NCBI GenBank assembly: GCA_037176725.1
Contig: JAZBRS010000044.1
Span: forward strand, 8,494,001 to 8,558,000
Source of the DNA: Posidonia oceanica
Taxonomy: Eukaryota; Streptophyta; Magnoliopsida; Alismatales; Posidoniaceae
Direction of reading: 5' to 3'
DNA: 64,000 nt
The translations under genes and the position numbers were made by a program. Positions 22,067-34,060 of the stretch are shown here, piece by piece (within the stretch, counting starts at the first letter, position 1; each line of letters opens with the position of its first letter). The notes below the pieces were generated by a model that saw only the letters and a list, made by a program, of their open reading frames with translations, ran no database searches and had not been told where the DNA came from.

Positions 22067-25000
22067 ATGGCAGCGGTGACAATGAGCATTTCCCCCTCGA
22101 CGCAGTTCCTGGGTTCCCGGAAGCCGTTGGACCGTCACAAGCTGTCGTCGTCGTCGTTCTCATCCGTCTCTGCTGCACCGTCGTCCAGGCGGATCTCGCT
22201 CCAGGTCCGGGCCGGGTCGTACACCGACGAGCTCGTCCAGACCGCTGTGAGTAAAACCCAACAAGCAAAATCCCGTCTTTTTTCCTCTTGGTTTGTGATC
22301 TGATCGGGTGCTCTGTGGTTCTGTTGCTTGTTTCCGGTCGGGATCATGGTTTTTTGTGCCTTTGTTATGAAGTTTTGAATGTTTTTTGGTACCGAAATAA
22401 GACGAAAGGTTTGATCTTTTTTGATATCTTATGTTTGGATTGGGATCAGCAGTATAACAGCAAAAAAGCCTTGTTTTGTTTGCTTATTGTACCTCTTTTT
22501 TGGTACTATGATTTGATCTTGTGATTTATTTATTTATTTCTGCTGTTCTGCTTACTGGAATCTGCCATTTGATGTTGTTATTGGGTATCAATCAAATAAG
22601 TGTTTGAAGTATTCAAGGAAGAATGAAGGTGAAATTATACAGAGATAAAGCTGATGTAGATGCCACCAAACCCTTGTTTTGCCCCCTTTTTGGTTCATGT
22701 CTTTTGCTTTCTCATCTGATCACCGTCGTGTTTATTCTTTATTTCTCTTATTTATTCGTAATTGTATATATCACAGTTGTCCAGTCGGGGTTGATACGAT
22801 TTAATTTTGATCCCAACCTTGTGGTAAAGTGGTTGTAAAGTTGTTTTGATTCGATAAGAAATGAGGCATTTAATGATTGTTCAGTCGAAGTTGGGAAGGA
22901 GTTGTACACGACTCAACGTATCCATATGAGGCCTTGTAGTTATTTTATTTTATTGTGCATCCTTTCGTTCTCTATTCTCTAACTAGACCAGTTCTGGTTG
23001 CTAGATCAAATTCTATGTTTTCTTTTCTTTTTTGTTCCAAATTTTGAAGTATGCCATTGACAATGCAAATCGGTAATTCAACACTCTGAAGTCTGAAATT
23101 GTTGCATCATTCAATAACCACCAGACTGTATGGTAGTCCATCTAATTACCCATAGATAGGAATTAATAAACAATTTTTATAATTTAATGTTGCTATATGC
23201 CTCTATCTCATATCTAATTTAAGACATGGTCATATTTATTATTTTTTGAGTACATTTCCTTTCAGGCAGTTTTGAAGAAATTCCTTTAGAAGAATGAGGA
23301 ATTTTTTGTGCTCATTGCTGTTCTAGCTTAATGTTTATCCATTGCATTGTCGTTTTATCATATTTAGATCTCTTTATTTAAGTTTTACTGATTATCTTAT
23401 GGGTTCTAAGTATATCATCATTGTTCCAAAAAACGAAAAAATGGCCATTTAAATGGAGTTTAAATGTTTTTTACATGACACTGTTTTTTGAGTAAAAATG
23501 GTTATTTTTTAATATAATGTTAATGACTTCTTTTTGTTAACATAATTTGATTATCTAGGTTCTTATTTGTTTACTTGTGCTTGTCCCTTTTTTAGTTATT
23601 TAATTTATTTTTTTGAATGATTGTGGTTAAATGATAATTACACAGTCATGGTTGAATGATAATTACATGTATTCAAGTTATGTTTTTTGAATAATAGTTC
23701 CATATATTGAGGTAATTTGTTGAATGTTGGTTATATGCATGTTACATTTATTTTTATTTTATTTGACCATTTTTTCATTAAATTTCCGTTTAAACTCCCC
23801 TTTTTTCAAAAAACGTTTAGAGACTCAATCCGTGTAGAGGTCGTTTTCCGTTTTTTAAAAAATTGTATATTATCATGTATATAGCAGTAAATTATTAAAT
23901 TCTTTTATTTTAAGTTTTACATTGAAAATATTATTTTGTAAGGATCATTGATAAATTAACGTACTTCTATTCAATATTTACTTTCTTATAAACAAAAGTA
24001 TATTAATCTGAGCAATCATCTTATTTTTTTGAATTATTTAGTCAAATTGCTATATCTTTTGACTCTTGCATGTCTTATCTTGTGGTATTTGATTTTTACA
24101 AGTCAATGATATTTTAATGTCTTTAATTTGATTTATGTTTTTATATTAATCAAAATTTTGTCATTGATTAATTAGCTTAAAAAACCTCGGTCAAACAAAA
24201 GGTCTGGATTTTTTCTCCTAATCTCTTAGGGTCTATTTGTGTCAAGGAAACCAAAGAAAAGGAAAATATAGAGTTAAAAGGAAATGAAAGGAAAATGAAA
24301 TCATGAGATTTTATTTTCCGTTTGACTCCAACAAAAGTATTAGTGCACATGTGGAAAGCAGGGGAACTTATTTTTCCTTTAAATTCCATCTTTATGCGTC
24401 GGAAAGAGAATGAGACATTTTTAGCATACGTTAAAAACCAAAGGAATTTAATTTCCAATAGAAAATGTACACAAATATTATGATTTTGAACACACTTTTT
24501 GGTCAAAGGGAAAATAGTTTCTTTTCCCTTAGTTTCCTTTAATTTTCAAGTACAAAACCTCACCCCCCCTCCCTCCCTCCCTCCCCCCAGAGTCATGATG
24601 AAAGTTGTTTTCTTTACTAAAAATTAACTATAATATGAATTTCTTGATTATTTTAGTTGCTTTCATGTCGTGGTTTGAATGTGTTTTCTTGTTTGTCAAT
24701 CAATTCAAGGAGAAAATCCTAGAATTAGGGGATAAGATCATAAATCTTGTTTATTGATCATTAATCTTTTTAGCGACTCATTTATATAGTACAATACTTT
24801 GGTCATATCTCAGAATTGGTTCAATCATTTTATGGCCTTGCATGTGCTTGACTGTTTCCTTTATTCATTCATAGATTTTGGAAATAACTTGGTTCCCCTG
24901 GAGTCTTTCTCATTTTCTTTTATTTTCTTGTATATGTTATTTTAGAAATCAATTGCTTCTCCTGGGCGTGGTATTCTTGCCATCGATGAGTCAAATGCCA

Positions 25001-27369
25001 CATGTGGCAAGAGGCTTGATTCTATTGGGCTGGACAATACTGAAGTTAATCGTCAAGCTTACAGACAGCTACTGCTGACTACCCCTGGTTTAGGAGAATT
25101 TATCTCTGGTGCCATTCTTTTTGAAGAGACTCTCTACCAGTCTACAACTGATGGAAAGAAATTTGTGGACTGTTTACGTGGTGCAAAGATCATGCCTGGT
25201 ATCAAAGTTGATAAGGTATTACACTTGCGCGTGCTCGTTAACGTTGTGTTTGGGAATTATTCCTCATGCCGTTTCAACTCTTTGGTATAATCTGTATTTT
25301 TTTTCAACTCCTAGGGTCTTGTACCTTTACCTGGCTCAAATAATGAATCTTGGTGTCAAGGTTTGGACGGATTGGCCTCAAGGTGTGCTGAATACTATAA
25401 GCAAGGGGCACGCTTTGCTAAATGGTAAGCGCGAAACAATTTCAACTGTATTCTTTTTATTGTCGAGCTAATGTTGCTTCAAATTTTCTGTGTATAATTT
25501 TTAAATATATTTATACACAGTAAATTTCCTCAATATTCACCATCGATTTGCTTTGTACATATATCATATTTTTTGGGTTTCCATCTATTCTTACTCTTTT
25601 GCCTTAACAGGCGGACAGTAGTTACCATTCCATGTGGTCCGTCTGCATTGGCTGTGAAAGAAGCTGCATGGGGACTTGCTCGATACGCAGCTATATCTCA
25701 GGTATGCATTAGTTCCTATCTCATGATTTTAAGATTACTACGTAAGTTGTGATTGTTCAACCTAATTTTTGTATAAAAAATTTGACACCTAGTATCATGT
25801 CTTGTCAACTGTTCAAGAAAATGCTCATTAACCTAGTAATCTACATATTTTTCCTCGTTGTTAATTATTATCTATTAATAATGTTGATTCATGTCTACAT
25901 TGTGCGTGAAAGAATCTAGTATGTAATATATAGACTAGTCATACATGCACACCCTTATACTCAGAAGTAAATATCTGTTTCTCTAAATAAAATTGTGAAG
26001 GAATTAAGAACTTTACCATGTCATTTTGAGTCCATAAGTTGTTAGTTTTTCCCACATCATGCAGTGTTGTGGCTTTTATGCTGACATTGAAAATACTTTT
26101 TCCTGCATCATGCAGTGCTGTGGCTTTTGTGCCGACATTGGAAAAATGCATTTTAATATCTGTTTTCTTCTAATATTTTATCCTTGTATGCAAAAGTTCT
26201 GTGTAACAGTTTGTGTTTTTTCTTGGTCTGGGAAATGATGAGATATTTGTGGACAAATACAAGTGATGCTTGACTATATATTTGTTTATTTTTGCTTCTC
26301 TTTCTGTTTTTTTTTCCTAATATTATTGCTTTTACAGGATAATGGCCTTGTGCCCATCGTGGAGCCTGAAATCCTTCTTGATGGAGATCACCCTATTGAA
26401 AGGACCCTTGAGGTTGCAGAAAATGTCTGGTCTGAAGTTTTCTTCTACTTGGCACAAAATAACGTAGTGTTTGAAGGAATCCTGTTGAAGCCCAGCATGG
26501 TCACACCTGGAGCTGAACACAAGGAGAAGGCCTCTCCAGAAACCATTGCTAAATTCACACTAAAGATGTTGAAGAGAAGAGTGCCACCTGCTGTCCCTGG
26601 CATCATGGTACTTCCTTGATCTTTAGTAAATTATTTCTCGCTACACTAGGATCTGTAGTAAATTATTTCTTGCCTGGTGGCACTAGGTCTAGGTTCTTTA
26701 GTAAATTATTGCTTGCCTGGACTTGGACTACGATTATATTGCACTTTCTAGTACAAGTATGAAGGATGAGGGACAGCAAATACTTGTTCATGGAATCAAT
26801 GCCTACGAAATTACTTGCATTATTCTTTTGAATTCAGACTGATTCTCAAAAGAATAAGATTGTCAAATGTCCTAAAAAATATAGAAATCAAATTATTGCA
26901 CTTTATTCTAATGATTCCTTTTTCAAGCTTTTCCTTTTTAGAGATTGTTTGCTGATGCAACTACTCATGGCAGGCCGAGTTATTCTTCAGAAATTCTAGC
27001 ATACATTAATGAATCTTAATTTCAAGCTTTGCTTGCTTGTTTTTTCAATAAAATTCTAATGCCACTATTGGCTGCTTTCATGAATTGCAGTTCTTGTCAG
27101 GAGGGCAATCAGAAGTTGAAGCTACCTTGAACTTGAATGCGATGAACCAATCATCTAACCAATGGCACGTATCCTTCTCGTATGCACGTGCTCTACAGAA
27201 TAGTGTCTTGAAGACATGGCAAGGCCGCCCAGAGAATGTTGACGCAGCACAGCAGGCACTACTTGTGCGTGCCAAGGCAAACTCTCTTGCTCAGCTGGGC
27301 AAGTACTCTGACAAAGATGAGGGCGACGAGGCCAAGAAAGGAATGTTTGTCAAGGGTTACACCTACTAG
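22067..27369 (+). CDS. FBA3: Plastid class I fructose-1,6-bisphosphate aldolase (FBA3-like), six exons
   Basis: It catalyses reversible aldol cleavage of fructose-1,6-bisphosphate to dihydroxyacetone phosphate and glyceraldehyde-3-phosphate; plastid forms also make sedoheptulose-1,7-bisphosphate. Coding exons are 22067-22246, 24946-25215, 25315-25424, 25611-25701, 26338-26607 and 27091-27369. All introns are GT/AG, and the frame stays open for 399 codons, the usual length. Residues 1 to about 49 are Ser/Arg-rich, a plastid transit peptide. Active-site residues present: Asp74 (GILAIDES), Lys186 (AKW), Glu226 and Glu228 (VEPE), and Schiff-base Lys268 in EGILLKPS. The C-terminus GYTY carries the conserved last Tyr. 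Words such as FVDCL and [13 protein letters not shown] resemble Arabidopsis FBA3 more than FBA1/2 from memory. No sign of decay. Confidence 0.96.
23428..23856. mobile_element. Possible MITE in intron 1
   Basis: AAAAAACGAAAAAATGGCC at the left is roughly matched by the inverted right end AAAAAACGGAAAACGACC. Internal words TTTAAACTCC and GGAGTTTAAAT are also inverted. No target duplication is visible and the A/T runs weaken the case. Confidence 0.3.
24229..24560. mobile_element. Possible MITE in intron 1, GGAAA-rich ends
   Basis: The left end GGGTCTATTTGTGTCAAGG leads into AACCAAAGAAAAGGAAAA. The right end carries inverted CCCTTAGTTTCCTTTAATTTT. Elements beginning GGGTCTGTTTGG with such purine-rich ends are common in plant introns. 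The exact ends and target duplication are not clear. Confidence 0.35.
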
Positions 27370-27550
27370 GTCTTGGAAGGCTTTCCGCATCAATATGTTT
27401 TTGTTGATTAGTTTGGTATTTCTAAATAAGTGAATGCAGTACAAGGGACCATGGTCTAAGCTGGAGGAAGAGTGGTTTTTTATTATTAATTGTTAAATAA
27501 TTCTGATTATTACTAGATTCCAGTTTTTGAGTAACATTTCTATATGTAAG

Positions 27551-27556
27551 AATAAA
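27551..27556 (+). terminator. Candidate poly(A) signal of the aldolase gene
   Basis: AATAAA, 182 nt after the stop codon, in an AT-rich 3' region. Plant signals are loose, so the true site may differ. Confidence 0.4.
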
Positions 27557-28454
27557 CTCAGGAATTAGGTTCACTAGTTTTAGATCAGTGAGAAATTCAC
27601 AAAGAATATTGATCATTTTGGCTTATTTAAGAATATGCAACTGTGATTAAATTTTCGGTCACTTCGTAATGATAGGGCTACAATTTAGAAGCACAGATTG
27701 CAACAAAGAGTATATGGGAGAAATCCTAGCCTGGTAGGAGAGCTTGTGGATCATCGGTCATCGAATGGACTTTATCAACGTGATCCTTACCTTGAAGATG
27801 AAGATGATTAGAAAGAGAAGAAGAAGACGAAAATGCATACTGCTCATTTTACACGAGACTTATTCAAGCGTATCCAGAAAATTGATTCTCATCACATCTC
27901 ATATGGTGTTGGGAATGAAGGAATTCAATCTGTTTACCATTGCCATTCTGGTTATGCTATCCTTGGTATACGTTTTTATGTTTTGTTTTTTGTTTTTTGT
28001 TTTTTGTTTTAGAAGTATAACGTCTAATCATTGTCTGGACTGTGGGAGCACCAAGAATATTTCATACAGCCCATTGACGTTGGTTTATAACGACTAAACA
28101 TACGTAAGCTCCTCACTCACTCTGGGTTTTATATTTCCTGAGATTTGCAAAGAATTTAAATCTTCATAATGACCAACAAATGGATGTTTTAAACAAATGA
28201 ACGGTTTATTAAGAAGAATTCCATGAGAATTTTGTCGCACTTGCCAGTCAAAAAGTATCTAGCAAGTTAGAAATACTAATTTTCAACAACATTCTTTTTT
28301 TCTTGGTAATTGGGAACTCTTCCCTACCAAAGTTGGACAACCAGGCAGTGCGAAAAGACAAACAATTTTCAACTACATTCATTCATATAATAACGATAGT
28401 TGTGTCTTTGAACTGTGTCTAATGGCATGCTTCGTCAGCACCCAAGAAAGATAC
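27557..28454. other. Spacer downstream of aldolase
   Basis: It has one open stretch on the plus strand (27744-28097) with a basic run MIRKRRRRRKC and a hydrophobic Phe/Leu-rich part. The run comes from GAAGAAGA-like sequence and the hydrophobic part from repeated GTTTTTT, so I do not call it a gene. An imperfect GTTTTTT repeat lies at 27978-28011. Confidence 0.4.
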
Positions 28455-28826
28455 ATGTTTTGGACATAAGTATTCTCTCTCTCTCTCTCTCTCTCTGTTT
28501 GTTTTTCACATGGAACGAAAGCAAATTTTGTCATCAGCAACAACAATCAGAACAAGTGACCGTATGGAGGAACTTGCGGAGTTTTTTTTTTTCTGAGTTC
28601 ACCCATAGTCATGTAGGTGGAGAGAGAACCCATACCTGTAGGTGTAGATAAAAATAAATGTTTTGGACATAACAAGTCTCTCTCTCTTTGTTTTTCGCAT
28701 GGAACAAAAGAAAATTTTGTCATCAGTAAAAACAAATAGAACGAGGGACTGTATTGAAGAACTTCGAGTTTACCTGTAGCTTGTAGGTGAAGAAGGAAAC
28801 TCACACCTATAAGTGGAGAGATAAGT
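28455..28826. repeat. Tandem duplication, about 203-bp period, with (TC)n
   Basis: 28455-28657 is repeated at 28658-28826. Both copies start TGTTTTGGACATAA, then a TC run (28474-28496 and about 28675-28688), then TTTGTTTTTC and ATTTTGTCATCAG. The second copy is shorter. Non-coding. Confidence 0.8.
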
Positions 28827-29610
28827 CCATGCTCAAATGAGGGATATATAACGTTGAAAATTCCACCAATAAATAGGTGAATTCGAATCCTGGTCTCTCA
28901 AATGTGCAACTAAGAGTATTTTCTTTGAGCTACCTTACTCAAAATTCCTGTCGTTTATATCATCAAGTGTCACTGTTAACTTAAGAACATACCATTTCTC
29001 AACTCTAGATAGAGACTTCTTGGTGTGGTGTAGCATTCTTGGTGGCATCTCCAATAAATTTTCCTTAGGAATCAATAGGTTTTCATTATTTGTGGTGTTT
29101 TAGTTAAGGTGTAGTTATCACGCCAATAATCAAAATTAAGCCCACTACATGAGGATGTCTACAAATTGTTGAAGAAATAGATGTTGGTCATCAATAAAAT
29201 AAAAAATGAAATCAAGCATCTTTGATATCCTCATGGTAAAAGTACGTACATTCATGGACATGCTTGTTTGAATTTCCTTCAAGTGTAGAAGTACATCTAA
29301 AAATATGAGATAACATGGGAAGTAATAAGAAAAATTAAAAATTACATTGATTTATATGCAAATAAAGTTTCCTAACCAACAAATATACTACTTTCCATGG
29401 GAAGAAGCAATAAAAGGTTTCCAACAAATACTCCCCTGATGAAAGTATTAGATATACTAAACAAAAACATAGCTTTCATGGAAACAAAGTTTAGTAACCT
29501 ACATCCTATTTACCATGAAGATGCTTCAAGGCTTCCAATAGAACACCACTAAAACTACCCACATCAATTCTCACATCTTGCTTGTCCAAGAATACTTCCC
29601 TTACCGCAAG
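28827..29610. other. Spacer without recognised genes
   Basis: AT-rich. A short AATTCGAATCCTGG near 28869 resembles a tRNA B box, but no tRNA or SINE structure surrounds it. Nothing else recognised. Confidence 0.4.
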
Positions 29611-29876
29611 TGTAACACCTAGGGTCTTTGTGGTATAGGTGCAGGTATCAAGCACATATCTCAGGTGCGGATTCCTGATGCGTATTGCCAGCATGAATTC
29701 TGGGCGAATTTTAATAGTTTAGAATCTAAAGAATTGTTTCGGGACTAAATTTCCATTTGGTTGGATTTTGGTGATTGAGTTGGGATCCGCACACAGGGTT
29801 TCGCCAAGAGAGTTCGAGAAGATAAGAGGGAAAGAAAGAAGAAGGATCAGGGAAAAGAGGAGAAGAATAAGAGGAA

Positions 29877-29918
<42 letters not shown>

Positions 29919-30480
29919 AGTCTGCGAGAGAGAGTGGAATAGATGCCTCATGGGTTTCCACGAGGGAAATCTATCCCATTTGTGTGATTTCTGGCCGATT
30001 CTTTGTTGAATCGGTTTGTATAATGCTTGAATGTGTGATTTGTTGTTTGGATTCTTGTTTCCCTCGAGTTTTTGTTATTGTTTCGCCGTTTATCGTAGGT
30101 TTTCACCCTTTGGGGATGGGTTGTGCGTACCCTACGCCCTCAGGCCAACTATTTGGCTTGAGGCGTGTATCGGGCGCACATGTTGCTTGTGCGTATTGGA
30201 CGCGCGGGTTAGGGACGCGTATTTGCTGCGCGACCCTTGGCAGTGCGGGCTTTCAGTGGTTTTTTTTCCAAGAGGTTTTTGAGTGGTACTATAATCTCCG
30301 GATTTTTCTAAAATTCAGTTTGAGTTAATATTTGGAAAATAATTCCTGGATTATTTTGTTGTATTGGATTTGATTGCTTATCGATGTGATTATGTTATTT
30401 AAGTAATCATATTTAGATTTGTGTTTGTTTTTCCCTATGGTGTTTGTCTCTAGCTCCCTGTGCTATGTGATATTCTAGCA
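29611..30480 (+). repeat. 5' part of a gypsy-type LTR
   Basis: It begins TGTAACACCTAGGG, a common gypsy LTR start, and carries a purine-rich leader with (GA)n at 29881-29914. A GC-rich patch at 30110-30240 has several CGCG-centred inverted repeats, including CCTCAGGCCAA paired with TTGGCTTGAGG. No proper LTR end is seen before the minus-strand gag remnant begins near 30490, so it looks truncated. Confidence 0.55.
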
Positions 30481-30489
30481 TTGAAAGGT

Positions 30490-31632
30490 GAGGACTTAAG
30501 TGTGAAAAGGAGAAAGAGAGGGCAAGAATGCAAAATGTTCCACAATATTCCGCCACTCGCCACTGTGCGCCCACGCCCTGCAACCGTCAACTTCCGCGAT
30601 CCCCGGTGATCCACTGGTAGGAGGTGCTGATAAGAGGAGGCGAGTGTTGGCCAGAGGAGGGGAGGAGGCAAGCCAGAGAGAAGAGAGAGTCTGAGCCCGC
30701 GAGAGGAGAAGAGGTGGAGAGCTTGACTCTCGCACTTGCTCAAGTGCTGGCTCTAGCATTGGCACTGGCTCCAGCACAGGCTCAGGCATTGACTCTCGCA
30801 CTAACTCGGGTGCTGGCTCTCGCATTGGCTGCGGCTCTAGCATGGACTTTGGCATTGGTTCTCGCACTAGCTTGGGTGCTGGCTTTGGCATTGGCGCTGG
30901 CTTTAACATGGGCTCTAGTGTTGGCTCTAACACACACTCTAGCGTTAGCTCTGGCATTGGCTTTGGCATTAGCTTCGGTATTGGCTCTAGCATTGGCGCT
31001 CTCATTAGCTCTGACTCATCTTTCTTGAAAATAACCAACAGATTTCAACCGCACTAAAAAGTGGTGTCATAGCCTCTTTCCTATATTTTATTGTCTTACT
31101 TGAGTGTGTCAGAAGTTGCTGCCTCAGTATACGTTGAGCTTGCTGTATTCTTAGCACTTGCGTGGTCACTGGCTCTTAGTGCTATGCTGATTGGATTGCA
31201 GCTTGCAACTGGTTGTATGTGATCTCTGACCACTGACAATGGATAGGTTGTGGTTGCTTCCCTTGTTATCTTTTATTGCCATGATTGCTACCCCTTCTTC
31301 CTTGAATTCGATTAAAAGTGATTTGATTGATGTCATTGGTGTCATTTTCAAGTAGTTGCAGTTCTTCCATCTTGAAATCATGAATATTTCATTTTACTGA
31401 TGCTACTACCTCATATAATACTGAAATGCATGGGCAATAGGCACTAACAAGTCCTTTCTTCATTGGTCCTGTGGTGTTTGCTATTAGGATTTAGACCATC
31501 TGTCTTTCTAGGATGATTACGCCAGATCTGGAGGCCATGTCTCTCCACTGATTTGCATAAGTGAACCAGTCTTCTATAGGCTTCATCTTTCCTTCGCCAA
31601 ATTGAGAAGGTCGGCTTCGGATCTATCTTAGC
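30490..31632 (-). pseudogene. Tat-lineage gag, C-terminal half (minus strand)
   Basis: On the minus strand from 31632 down it reads MKPIEDWFTYANQWRDMASRS, then a LERQMV block, then ANTTGPMKKGLV. This is the Retrotrans_gag domain, with the same pattern as WRDMAARSECHIPESQVVE in the plus-strand Tat element near 43400. Stops are frequent. It continues the gag at 32767-34060, interrupted by an LTR fragment. The repetitive segment at 30720-31015 follows it. Confidence 0.75.
30720..31015. repeat. Hexanucleotide-based minisatellite
   Basis: About 300 bp built from GGCTCT/GGCATT/GGCACT-like hexamers. Because the unit is a multiple of three, all three plus frames and the minus frame at 30496-31038 stay open. 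They would encode Leu-Ala, Gly-Ser/Gly-Ile or Glu-Pro-Met repeats respectively. It lies where the linker after Tat gag would be, on the minus strand. Not called as a gene. Confidence 0.75.
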
Positions 31633-32766
31633 CAGGGAATCTTACTAATTCATTTTAGGCATTTCCTATATCATTCTAATGATTATCCTAATCATTCATA
31701 TCCCTAATTATCTACGAGGGCAATCTAGGAATTAACCATATAAAACTACCCCAAAATCCAACTCAAAAGCACCCAAAGAACAACCCTAGACACTGGTTCG
31801 GCAGACCGTTTTGGAACGGTCAACCGGACCAGAGACCTGAGAAAGCAACCAGGTCTTGATTCGGCAGACCATTTTCCAATGGTTGACCTAACCTGGGCAC
31901 TGGTCCGTCACACCGGACTAGTTCGATCGACCAAACCAGAGCCCGAACCCACAAATAGGAGCAAAAACGGCATACCAAAATATTTCGATATGCCGAACCA
32001 GATGACCATTTAACCCCAACACAGAACAACCCAAAAAATCGTCCCAAGTGGGAATGGCCACGGGTCCCTGCACAACCAACCAAAACATGCAAACCACATA
32101 CCCAAACGAAGATCTCGAGACGATCTACGATTTGGGACAAGAAACACAAGGATCCGTTGGACGGATCGCAAGAAATCACAAATCAAAGCAAAGAGGGCAC
32201 TATTCACCCTAAAATCCATCCAACGCCATAATTGGCCAATAAATCCACCATAAATGAACAAAAAAATCTCTCAAGCCTACAAGTACCTCAATCACACTAT
32301 CATGATCCTTATTATCCATTAAGAGACCAAGGAGAAGAGCTAAGGGGTGTGTACCGTTCTCCGGCGACGCAGCAGCAACGAGCGACAGTGGTGGCACATC
32401 CTCCTCCTCCTCGGGTTGCCCCACTAGATCTCCTCCTCCTCCCTTGGCAGTGGTGATGGCAGCGGTGCGGCAATGAGCTCCCCTCCATTGCCTCCATCTC
32501 TCCCTTCCTCACTCTCTCCGTCCCCCTTTCCCTCTCTCTCTCTCTCTCATTTCCTCTCTGATAAGGGGAAGAAGAGAAGGGAGAAGAAGAAGAAGATAAG
32601 GAGAAGGGTAAGAAGGAGAAGAGGAAAAAAAGAAAGAGGAAGTGGGAAAACAGCCACGGGCACAAAGCCACAACCCAAAACCAAGCTGCGACGCCAAAAC
32701 CACGTGCTAGTCTCAGAATTCTAGATTAAATATCAGGAAAGGCCGTCTAAGATCTGGGTCTCTACA
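31633..32766 (-). mobile_element. Truncated gypsy LTR inserted in the gag
   Basis: Reverse-strand copy of the solo LTR at 11242-13910. It begins TGTAGAGACCC at 32766, and homology stops at about 31633, just before the position of the TATA box in the other copy. It carries its own palindrome set at 31797-32005 (CGGCAGACCG twice in whole or part, CGGTCAACCG, TCGATCGA, CGATATGCCG). It separates the two halves of the minus-strand gag. Confidence 0.8.
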
Positions 32767-34060
32767 GGTATTTGAACAGGAAGCACTCTTGAATCTGATC
32801 AAAGTTGCTTAATTCTTTCTTGCTCAATGACATGAACCACTCCCTAGGCTCTCCTTCAAGAGAATAGAAGAACAGTGGATCAACAATCCAAGATCATGGA
32901 AATAAGGAACCGACTCCATTTGGAACCTCATTACATGACTTTGAGGGTTGGTGGTTCCGTCGAACTTTGGAGGTAGTCGAACAGGAGGAAACTTGTTCAT
33001 GTCAAAGGAGGAACTTGAGTGTGTATTCTCAGTGCACTGAGCATTTTTCTCATTTCTTCCAAGTTCGTTGCTCCAAATTGCACTGATTATTGCCCGTTGT
33101 TTGATTGAGGATTTTGATGATTTTCATGGTAACCTCCTAGTAGCGTTGTTGGGGGGGGGTAGTAGTGGTGAGGATTTGGATAAAGATGATTTTGGCTTGG
33201 TGGAGGTGGATGGACATAATGTACATTCTGGTTAGGTGGAGATGGATAGGATTGATCATTTGATGAAGCTGGATTATGAAGATAGCCATTGTGATGATTT
33301 GGTGAAGGTGGAGGTGGATTATAACCATTATGGTTTGGTGAAGGTGGAAATGGGTAATGATGATTTAGTGAAGATGGATAATGACTATGAAGGTTTGATG
33401 AAAGTGAAGATGGGTGTACGTTTGATGAAGGTAGAAGTGGGTTATAGCTATCATGATTTGGTGAGGGTGGAGGTATATTATAGTTGCGAATAGCCACTCT
33501 GGAGTTTAGATTTTCTATGTACTCATCATCATCCTCTTCTTCATATAGTGGGTTCATCCATGTTGACATCGTATAGTTTTAATGTGTATAAGGGTTTACA
33601 TTTTCTACATCATATAGATCGTACACATTCTCTTCATTTTGCTCATCATGCTCTTCATAAAGAGGGTTGTCCCACATCTGGCCATTGGCGCTTCCATGTC
33701 CTGGGATAGGGCTCATCCATCGGTTTACTTGTTGCAATGTATTCAATTGAGTATTATGGAATTGTCTTTCAGAACCAGTCGATACTGCAGGCTGTAAGCA
33801 TCTACCATTGGTGAGTCTCTGTTCCTGTCATTGTTCACTGTTTTGGAGATAGGTTGAGTGGAAGGTCCCGCCTTACTTGAGAAAGCTTGACTTGGATCCT
33901 CTTGGAGAAACTGCAACATGTTTTGATATGTCGATGATTTTGGATCTAGCTCTTGACCAATAACAGGATAGAATATGCGGAGCACCTCTATTTGTTCCTA
34001 TTCAGCTTCTGGCTCCTTCGGATACACAAAACTAAATGGTGGCATTTGATTCATTTTAAA
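32767..34060 (-). pseudogene. Tat-lineage gag, N-terminal half (minus strand)
   Basis: The minus strand gives a start region with MLRIFYPVIGQELDPKS and AGPSTQPISK (33743-33985). A 160-codon open stretch follows at 33087-33569, rich in Pro, Asn, His and Tyr, with a recurring PPSPNH-x-YNP unit. Then come PPKFDGTTNPQSHV and REWFMSLSKKELSNFDQ, the start of the gag capsid-like domain. The order and the Pro-rich N-terminus match the plus-strand gag at 42379. Several frame changes. Confidence 0.75.

Larger units (their letters stand above)
22247..24945 (+). other. Aldolase intron 1, 2.7 kb
   Basis: It starts GTGAGT and ends TTTTAG. It separates the transit-peptide exon from the enzyme body, which begins KSIASPGRG. 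It is much longer than the other introns (99-636 bp) and holds two MITE-like segments and a CCCT run near 24564-24590. Confidence 0.9.

Noticed and set aside
27744..28097. 117-codon plus-strand frame after the aldolase gene
   Set aside because: Basic run and hydrophobic run both come from simple repeats; no start context or domain.
28860..28890. tRNA or SINE B box
   Set aside because: Only AATTCGAATCC fits; no A box, cloverleaf or poly-A tail nearby.
30496..31038. 180-codon minus-strand frame with Glu-Pro-Met repeats
   Set aside because: Open in all frames because of a hexamer repeat; treated as minisatellite in a dead gag region.
33087..33569. Pro/Asn/His-rich 160-codon frame as a host extensin-like gene
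   Set aside because: Position and neighbours fit the N-terminal region of a Tat gag; the same style is seen at 42379.
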